DNA of 64,000 nucleotides. It comes from Sphingobium nicotianae (GTDB taxonomy: Bacteria; Pseudomonadota; Alphaproteobacteria; Sphingomonadales; Sphingomonadaceae). A program made the position numbers and the translations under genes. Location: assembly GCF_018603885.1 (NCBI RefSeq), contig NZ_JAHGAW010000009.1:124001-188000 (forward strand). Direction: 5' to 3'. Positions 59,062 to 64,000 of the stretch are shown one piece after another. Positions within the stretch are counted from its first letter, which is position 1. Each line of letters begins with the position of its first letter. The notes beneath the pieces were generated by a model that saw only the letters and a program-made list of their open reading frames with translations, searched no databases and had not been told where the DNA came from.

Positions 59062-60375
59062 TCAGACCGCGCGCTCACTCTCGTTCTGCGCCAGCCTGCC
59101 GGCCCACAGGAAGCACAGGCCACCCAGCGCAGAGCAGACCGCGACCGCGAGCATCGAGTAGCGGATCGCGTGCTCGCCATAGGTGGGCGCCAGATAGTCG
59201 TTGAGCGCGCCGACGATCAACGGGCCGAGCACCTGCCCGACCAGACCGGTGAAGAAGATGTTGATCGCCACCGCGACCGTTTTCATCCGGTCGGGCGCGA
59301 GCGCCATGGTGGCAGCGAAGATCGGTCCTTGAAAGGAGGCGTAGAAGGCTGCGGTGATGCCAAGGCCGGCGATCCATATGGCCGGCGTGTCGCTGAGCAG
59401 CATCATGACATAGGCGGGGGCAAGGATGATCGAGGCGATCGCCGGCACGCGGAAGCGCCAGCGCGGATCGCGGCGACCGAGCCGATCGGTCAGCCAACCG
59501 GTGGCCATGATGCCGACGATGCCGATGACCCCGCGCAGGGGCGTGACGATGACGCCGATCTCGGTGATGCTCAGGCCGTGGACTCGAGTCAGCAGGGCGG
59601 TCGTCCAGGTACCCGTTGCATAGAGCGCGCCGCCCATGAAGGAGACGCCGATCATGATCACCCGAAATGCGGGCGAGCGCCACAGGACGATGATCGCCTC
59701 GCCGAGCGGCACCTTGTTGGCGGCGGTCACTGGCCCGGAGACGCGATCCGGTTCGCGCACGGTGAAGTAGAACAGGATCGCAAGGAGGAAGCCGCCAAGC
59801 CCGGCGACCTCGAAGGCCACGCGCCAGCCGTACAGATCCGCCGCCCAGGCCGCGAGCGGCAGGAAGATGAGCGCGTCGATGGCACTCGCCGTCGTCAGGA
59901 TCGCCAGCGCCAGCGGCCGGCGCGCGCGCGAGAAGCTGTCGGCGATCATCGACTGCGAGGGCGCCAAGCCGGCCGCTTCGCCCGCACCCATCAGGAAGCG
60001 GCAGAAGGCCATCTGGATGCCGCTGCTCACATAGGCGGTGAGCGCCGTCATCAGGCTCCAGAAGCCGAAGCCGATCGCGATGATGTTGCGCCGGCTGTAG
60101 CGGTCGGCAAGGCCCGCGATCGGGATGCCGAGCGTCGAATAGAAGATTGCGAAGGCGAGGCCGGAGATGAGCCCCAGCGCCGTGTCGCTCAGGTGCAGGT
60201 CGGCCTTGATGAGCGGCAGCAGCAGCCCCAGCAGCGAGCGGTCCAGATAGTTGAATGTCGAGATGACTGTCAGGAAGCCGATCATCCAGCCGAGCCGCGG
60301 GGTCCAGCGGTCGCCCTGTTCGGCTGTCGGTTCGGCGGGAAGGGGGGACTGGTCCGTCGGAGCGGCTTGGGCCAA
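59062..60375 (-). CDS. MFS transporter, spinster-like
   Basis: A 437-aa, 12-helix transporter. FLTVISTFNYLDRSLLGLLL in helix 1, GIPIAGLADRYSRRNIIAIG as loop 2-3 signature, FLMGAGEAAGLAPSQSMIAD in helix 4-5, and ATGWLTDRLGRRDPRWRFR in the second half place it in the spinster/hexuronate-like group abundant in sphingomonads. TTG start at 60375 with GAGAGG upstream. Monocistronic. Cargo unknown. Confidence 0.88.
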   Translation of the reverse strand: MAQAAPTDQSPLPAEPTAEQGDRWTPRLGWMIGFLTVISTFNYLDRSLLGLLLPLIKADLHLSDTALGLISGLAFAIFYSTLGIPIAGLADRYSRRNIIAIGFGFWSLMTALTAYVSSGIQMAFCRFLMGAGEAAGLAPSQSMIADSFSRARRPLALAILTTASAIDALIFLPLAAWAADLYGWRVAFEVAGLGGFLLAILFYFTVREPDRVSGPVTAANKVPLGEAIIVLWRSPAFRVIMIGVSFMGGALYATGTWTTALLTRVHGLSITEIGVIVTPLRGVIGIVGIMATGWLTDRLGRRDPRWRFRVPAIASIILAPAYVMMLLSDTPAIWIAGLGITAAFYASFQGPIFAATMALAPDRMKTVAVAINIFFTGLVGQVLGPLIVGALNDYLAPTYGEHAIRYSMLAVAVCSALGGLCFLWAGRLAQNESERAV

Positions 60376-60592
60376 GGAGCAACCTCTCGATATGCGGGCG
60401 CCGACGATCCATGGCGTCAGCCTGCCAGCCTCATATCAGGATGATCGCGCGGGTCCATGGACGAGTTCAACATATGGCCGCGAAGAAATCCGGCCATCGA
60501 CCCTCAAGCGGAGGGGCTCGCGATGGACGCACGCCGGCAACCTAATGACTCGCTCCGTGTTCACCCCTCGTCGCAATTTGAGGAACCAGCTC

Positions 60593-61003
60593 ATGGACCG
60601 AATTTTCACGAACATCGCCACAAAATGCGCCCAGCTGATGGGCCAGCCCCTCGCCTTCATCATCTCAACATTGCTCATTGGGATCTGGGCGCTGAGCGGG
60701 CCGCCATTGCACTATTCAGATACGTGGCAGTTGATCGTGAACACCGCGACGACGGTCCTGACCTTCCTGGCCGTATTTCTGATTCAGAACAGCCAGAATC
60801 GCGACGGGGCGGCGATGCAGGCGAAGCTGGACGAGATCCTGCGCGCGCTGGACAAGGCGCGGGTGGAGTTCGTCGGCATCGAGCATCTGACGGACGCGCA
60901 GATCAGCGAGATACGCAAAGCCCTTGAGGCGGACATCAAAGGAGAGGACGGCAAGCAGAAGACCGCCGCTCCCACCGTGGAACGTCTGCTTGCCAGATAT
61001 TGA
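60593..61003 (+). CDS. Low-affinity iron permease family protein
   Basis: A 136-aa inner-membrane protein with two helices (PLAFIISTLLIGIWALSGPP and VNTATTVLTFLAVFLIQNSQ) followed by the family signature NRDGAAMQAKLDEILRALDK. The name comes from a yeast Fet4 resemblance; transport by the bacterial proteins is not proven. ATG at 60593 with GAGGAA 8 nt upstream. It is convergent with the small ORF at 61041. The 217-nt gap upstream shows nothing I can assign. Confidence 0.87.
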   Translation: MDRIFTNIATKCAQLMGQPLAFIISTLLIGIWALSGPPLHYSDTWQLIVNTATTVLTFLAVFLIQNSQNRDGAAMQAKLDEILRALDKARVEFVGIEHLTDAQISEIRKALEADIKGEDGKQKTAAPTVERLLARY

Positions 61004-61040
61004 GCTTGTTCATCGGCGGAGCCTTGTCGGCTTCCGACCT

Positions 61041-61163
61041 TCAGAGCACCTCGCCGAACATCAGCCCGAGCATGATGAACCAGGCGAACAGGCCGGCGAT
61101 GCCGATGATCAAACTCATCCGGCGGTGCAGCCAGGCCGGCACCTTATCCTCTCCGTCGCTCAT
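61041..61163 (-). CDS. Small single-helix membrane protein, 40 aa
   Basis: Reads MSDGEDKVPAWLHRRMSLII, then GIAGLFAWFIMLGLMFGEVL and stop. A charged N-terminus of 16 residues precedes one clean hydrophobic helix (about 17-37), so it should insert in the inner membrane with the N-terminus inside. It begins 13 nt after the SDR stop in the same direction, so it is probably cotranscribed with the SDR. Too short for most gene callers; only a weak GAGG ribosome site 12 nt upstream. Function unknown. Confidence 0.6.
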   Translation of the reverse strand: MSDGEDKVPAWLHRRMSLIIGIAGLFAWFIMLGLMFGEVL

Positions 61164-61176
61164 CGCGCCGCGCGCC

Positions 61177-61953
61177 TCAGAGCGCGGCGATATAGCCACC
61201 GTCGAGCGGGATCACATGGCCGTTCACATAAGCGCCAGCGCGAGAGCAGAGGAACAGCACCGCGCCCTGCGCATCCTCGGCGGTACCGGCGCGCTTGAGC
61301 GGGATATAGGTGTCGATGCTGCGCTGTGTGGCCTCGGAGTCGGTGTCGTGCATGGCCGAGGGAAAGGGGCCGGGGGCGATCGCGTTGGCGGTGATGTGAT
61401 CCTTGCCCAGCGCCTTGGCGAACGAGCGGGTCATGTGGTGGATCGCGGCCTTGGAGGCCCCATAGCTGTGCGCCTCCCAGTTGGGCACGTGCAGCCCGCC
61501 GATCGAGCCGGTATTGATGATCCGCGCCGGGTCAGCCGGGGTGGCCGCCGCGCGCAGAAGGGGGAGCAGTTCGCGGGTCAGAAAGAAGACCGAGCGGACG
61601 TTGACGTCCATCACGGCATCCCAATCGTCGAGCGTCGCGCTGGCGAGCGCGCCGTTGCGCAGGGCGCCGGCATTGTTGACCAGAATGTGAAGCGTCGACT
61701 CGCGCTCGGCCAGGCCGGCGGCGAGAGCCGCCGGCGCCGCGGGATCGGCGAAGTCGGCGGCGAGGCCGATGCAGGTGCCGCCCTGCGCGGCGAGCTGTGC
61801 GGCGGCAGCTTCCGTACGCGCCTGATCGCGGCCGGTGATGTAGGTCTTGACGCCGCGCGCGAGGAAGCCGCTGGCGATCATCGCGCCGATGCCGCTGGTT
61901 CCGCCCGTTACCAGCGCGGTCTTGCCTGAAATATCGAACAACGGATCCGCCAT
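61177..61953 (-). CDS. SDR family oxidoreductase
   Basis: A 258-aa classical SDR: LFDISGKTALVTGGTSGIGA at the N-terminus, HILVNNAGALRNG, catalytic Ser in INTGSIGG and Tyr-x-x-x-Lys in HSYGASKAAIHHM, AIAPGPFPSAM, and NGHVIPLDGGYIAAL as the end. Chosen start is the ATG at 61953 with GGAGA 7 nt upstream. It resembles 3-oxoacyl reductase/gluconate dehydrogenase-type SDRs. Divergent from the AraC regulator over 283 nt, so possibly its target. The 40-aa membrane ORF follows. Confidence 0.9.
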   Translation of the reverse strand: MADPLFDISGKTALVTGGTSGIGAMIASGFLARGVKTYITGRDQARTEAAAAQLAAQGGTCIGLAADFADPAAPAALAAGLAERESTLHILVNNAGALRNGALASATLDDWDAVMDVNVRSVFFLTRELLPLLRAAATPADPARIINTGSIGGLHVPNWEAHSYGASKAAIHHMTRSFAKALGKDHITANAIAPGPFPSAMHDTDSEATQRSIDTYIPLKRAGTAEDAQGAVLFLCSRAGAYVNGHVIPLDGGYIAAL

Positions 61954-62236
61954 GGTCATGTCTCCAGCCTGGTCCAGCAAAGCCCTGAAGGGCGTCTAAC
62001 GGCGGAAATCCGCGCTTTGCAAGTAGCTTGCGACCGGGGCGCAAATATAGCGCTTCGTGCAATTCGCGATGCCGGTTTGATCAAGCATGGCTACGGCGAA
62101 AATCGCATTCTACTTCCGACAGAGTTGTCACTTGGGGCATGAGTGATAACGTCAGGGCTTCGCAGCCGCCGACAGAGCGCGCGGCATTGAGGTCACCGGC
62201 GCGCAGAAGCCGGGGTCGAACAGGGAGGAACACCGG

Positions 62237-63181
62237 ATGGAAACCTATAGCACCGCGGGGCTGCCGACGATGGGACGCGCGGCCGCCTGGAGCGCTCTTT
62301 ACGCCACCAAGATGAGCCGCGGCGGCTTCACGCCGGGCGATCAGCAGGAGCCGTTCGACGCCGAACTGCGCATCGGCAATCTGGGGCCGGTGAAGCTGGC
62401 CCGGCTGCAGGTGGACGGGTGCAGCTTCGAGCGCTCGCAGAGCGACATCATGCGCTCCTCGCCGCGCATGTATAATTTCCTGCTGCAGGCGAGGGGCAAC
62501 TCGACTTTCTATCATTGCGGTCACGAGTCGCAGCTGCAGGAAGGCGACTTCGTGCTCTGTGATACGGGCATGCCGCATTACTGGCTGACCAAGGACGCCT
62601 CGACGACGATCATGGTGCGGGTCGAGCCGGACGTGCTGCGCGAATATCTGCCGACGCCCGAGCAGTTCTGCGGCCTGCAGCTTGGCCGCGCCGTCGGCCT
62701 CACCGACACGGTCGGCGCGATGGTCCAGTCGCTGACCGACCAGGTCGAGACCGGCAATTGCGCGGGCCATGAGGGCCGCATCGCGCGCTATCTGCTCGAG
62801 ATGATCTCGATGTCCTATACGATGGGCTTCGAGCAGACGACCAAGGGGTCGGCCGTGCTCTGGCAGCGCCGCAACGACATCATCCGTTATATCGAGGATC
62901 ATCTGCGCGATCCGGAGCTGTCGCCGGCGTCGATCGCCGCGGGCCTGCGCGTCTCGCCGCGCTATCTGCGCACGATCTTCTCGATTTCGGGCGAGCGCGT
63001 CTCGGCCTATATCCTGCGCCGCCGGCTGGAGGAATGCGCCCGCCAGATGCGCAATCCGGCCTGGAACGGCCACACGCTGACCGAGATCGCCTTTTCCTGG
63101 GGTTTCAATTCGGCGGCGCACTTCACGCGCTCGTTCCACGAGCAATATGGCGCGGCGCCGAGGGAATATCGGCGGCAGTAG
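62237..63181 (+). CDS. AraC family transcriptional regulator (FeaR-like)
   Basis: 314 aa. The N-terminal ligand domain is of the AraC-binding-like type seen in FeaR (VKLARLQVDGCSFERSQSDI, GDFVLCDTGMPHYW); the C-terminal pair of helix-turn-helix motifs is LSPASIAAGLRVSPRYLRTI and TLTEIAFSWGFNSAAHFTRS, ending HEQYGAAPREYRRQ. It likely activates a nearby gene, either the divergent SDR or the NTF2-like gene downstream. The 283-nt upstream gap, the longest in the window, presumably holds both promoters; I see no clear operator. Confidence 0.9.
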   Translation: METYSTAGLPTMGRAAAWSALYATKMSRGGFTPGDQQEPFDAELRIGNLGPVKLARLQVDGCSFERSQSDIMRSSPRMYNFLLQARGNSTFYHCGHESQLQEGDFVLCDTGMPHYWLTKDASTTIMVRVEPDVLREYLPTPEQFCGLQLGRAVGLTDTVGAMVQSLTDQVETGNCAGHEGRIARYLLEMISMSYTMGFEQTTKGSAVLWQRRNDIIRYIEDHLRDPELSPASIAAGLRVSPRYLRTIFSISGERVSAYILRRRLEECARQMRNPAWNGHTLTEIAFSWGFNSAAHFTRSFHEQYGAAPREYRRQ

Positions 63182-63285
63182 GGGCATCGGCAGGGCGTCC
63201 GGCGCAACTTCCGATTCCGCTCGGGACAAGATCGCCCTTCCTGCGCGTGGCACCGCATGCCGACTGGCCATAGCGGAGATTTCTC

Positions 63286-63744
63286 GTGACTCATGACGAC
63301 GTGCTGAAACTGAATGCGGAGCTGTCGCTCCAGCTCGCCAATTACTGGCACGAGATCGACACCAATGGCGGCAGGCAAGCTTCGTCCTATTACACCGAGG
63401 ATGCCGTCTTCCACGGCCAGTTCGCCTCTTATGAAGGCGTCGCGAAGATCCAGCAATTCTATGACTGGCGCGTGGCGCAGGGGCCGCGCCTCGCCGTCCA
63501 CGGCTTCTCCAATTTCCGTGCCTGGTTCACCGGCGACGACACCGCCGAGGCGACCAACTATCTCTACCTCTACGCGGCCAACGGCGTGAAGCCGCTGCCG
63601 ACCCACGCACCGATCACCGTCAGCCTCGCGACCGACAAATATCGCAGAGTCGGCGACCGATGGCTGTGCACCTACCGCCGCTTCGAGCATCTGTTCGAGG
63701 GTGACACGCCGATCACCAATCCCAAGCTCGACGACGACAAATGA
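63286..63744 (+). CDS. SnoaL/NTF2-like protein
   Basis: A 152-aa NTF2-like cone-fold protein: LANYWHEIDTNGGRQASSYY and TEDAVFHGQFASYEGVAKIQ form the first half, RVGDRWLCTYRRFEHLFEG the last strands. Such proteins act as small-molecule isomerases or dehydratases, or as beta subunits of ring-hydroxylating enzymes. GTG start at 63286. It lies after the AraC regulator and before a Tat-exported protein, consistent with a catabolic cluster that continues beyond the window. Confidence 0.83.
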   Translation: MTHDDVLKLNAELSLQLANYWHEIDTNGGRQASSYYTEDAVFHGQFASYEGVAKIQQFYDWRVAQGPRLAVHGFSNFRAWFTGDDTAEATNYLYLYAANGVKPLPTHAPITVSLATDKYRRVGDRWLCTYRRFEHLFEGDTPITNPKLDDDK

Positions 63745-63895
63745 GCGCGTTGCCTTTCCCCGGCGGAGTGCAGGGAAGGGCAGTGGCTTTCGTCAACCAC
63801 GGCAGGTTTTCCCTCCCCTTCGGACAAGCGGTCGATCCGGCCCGCCCCTAGCAGGATAGCAGCGGAGCCACACGCGCCTCGAAGGGAGAGATGGA

Positions 63896-64000
63896 ATGGT
63901 CGACGAAACCAGGCGTGCTGGGATCGACACGACGCTCAGCAGGCGCGGCGCGCTCGTCGGCGGCTCTGCGGCCGGCGGGCTGCTTCTCGCCACGGCCGCG
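63896..64000 (+). CDS. Tat-exported protein, N-terminus only (cut by window edge)
   Basis: Only 35 codons are visible. MVDETRRAGIDTTLSRRGAL contains the twin-arginine motif SRRGALVGG, followed by a hydrophobic stretch AAGGLLLATAA, so the product is a folded periplasmic or membrane-attached protein, perhaps a cofactor enzyme. AAGGGAGAG precedes the ATG at 63896. The overlapping ATG at 63891 reads a different, low-complexity frame. Confidence 0.75.
   Translation, partial: MVDETRRAGIDTTLSRRGALVGGSAAGGLLLATAA

Noticed and set aside
1..64000. tRNA, rRNA, riboswitch and insertion-sequence genes
   Set aside because: I found no cloverleaf-like tRNA, conserved rRNA segments, known aptamer cores or transposase genes in any gap between coding regions.

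Overview
The window is about 64 kb of high-GC DNA (roughly two thirds G+C) from an alphaproteobacterium, almost certainly a sphingomonad. Two secreted proteins carry the PEPxxWA-CTERM sorting tail typical of that group. There is a TonB-dependent receptor, an EcfG-type general-stress promoter (GGAAC-N16-CGTT), and many short palindromic repeats. I see no rRNA, tRNA, CRISPR array, prophage or classical insertion sequence. The longest stretch without a gene is 283 bases, so no gap exceeds 300.

Layout. 1-5.6 kb: truncated TonB receptor, secreted Pro/Ala-rich protein, secreted beta-propeller, PEP-CTERM protein. 5.8-14 kb: DNA maintenance and stress block: topoisomerase IB, fumC, a ku-mgtC-ligD end-joining operon, then PRC-barrel, DUF3008 and SDR genes behind an EcfG promoter. 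14-17.3 kb: OPT transporter, a DUF559 nuclease gene inside 47-bp inverted repeats, GST. 17.4-23.4 kb: Lrp-type regulator divergent from the branched-chain 2-oxoacid dehydrogenase operon and a thioesterase. 23.4-32.6 kb: OmpA-like protein and a leucine-degradation cluster (ivd, TMEM175 pair, mccB, a second DUF559, mccA, GNAT, MaoC, CitE-like). 32.8-36 kb: receiver-only response regulator, NAD(P)-binding protein, second PEP-CTERM protein, NTF2-like protein. 36-39.3 kb: glutathione-dependent formaldehyde oxidation genes surrounding three tandem VOC paralogues. 39.4-45.7 kb: LysR regulator and an uncharacterised envelope cluster (two secreted proteins, two DUF6644 membrane proteins, DUF6152, a two-domain MarR regulator). 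45.7-49.4 kb: SDR, GH130-like protein, MFS, VOC. 49.5-57.5 kb: arginine succinyltransferase operon with a DUF1338/HglS dioxygenase and an M20 hydrolase, plus an MFS importer. 57.7-64 kb: CmcJ/NvfI oxidoreductase, DUF3788, MFS, low-affinity iron permease, an unannotated 40-aa membrane ORF, SDR, AraC regulator, NTF2-like protein, and the start of a Tat-exported protein.

How parts fit together. The bkd operon and the ivd/mcc cluster together take leucine through to 3-methylglutaconyl-CoA. The usual LiuC and LiuE are absent, and a MaoC plus CitE-like pair sits where they would act. The AST operon lacks AstE and AstC, and an M20 hydrolase is translationally linked to astA. ku and ligD form a complete minimal NHEJ system.

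Strongest leads: (1) both DUF559 genes lie between inverted copies of the bipartite palindromes that are scattered gene-less elsewhere, suggesting a nuclease-linked mobile repeat family; one copy fills the liuC position between mccB and mccA, and a gene-less copy lies in frame inside the E2 linker. (2) The 40.4-45.7 kb cluster shares a GTTGRCAARRTCAACG palindrome upstream of its secreted-protein genes, a plausible operator for the double-MarR protein. (3) The three VOC paralogues have Cys where the metal-ligand Glu normally sits.
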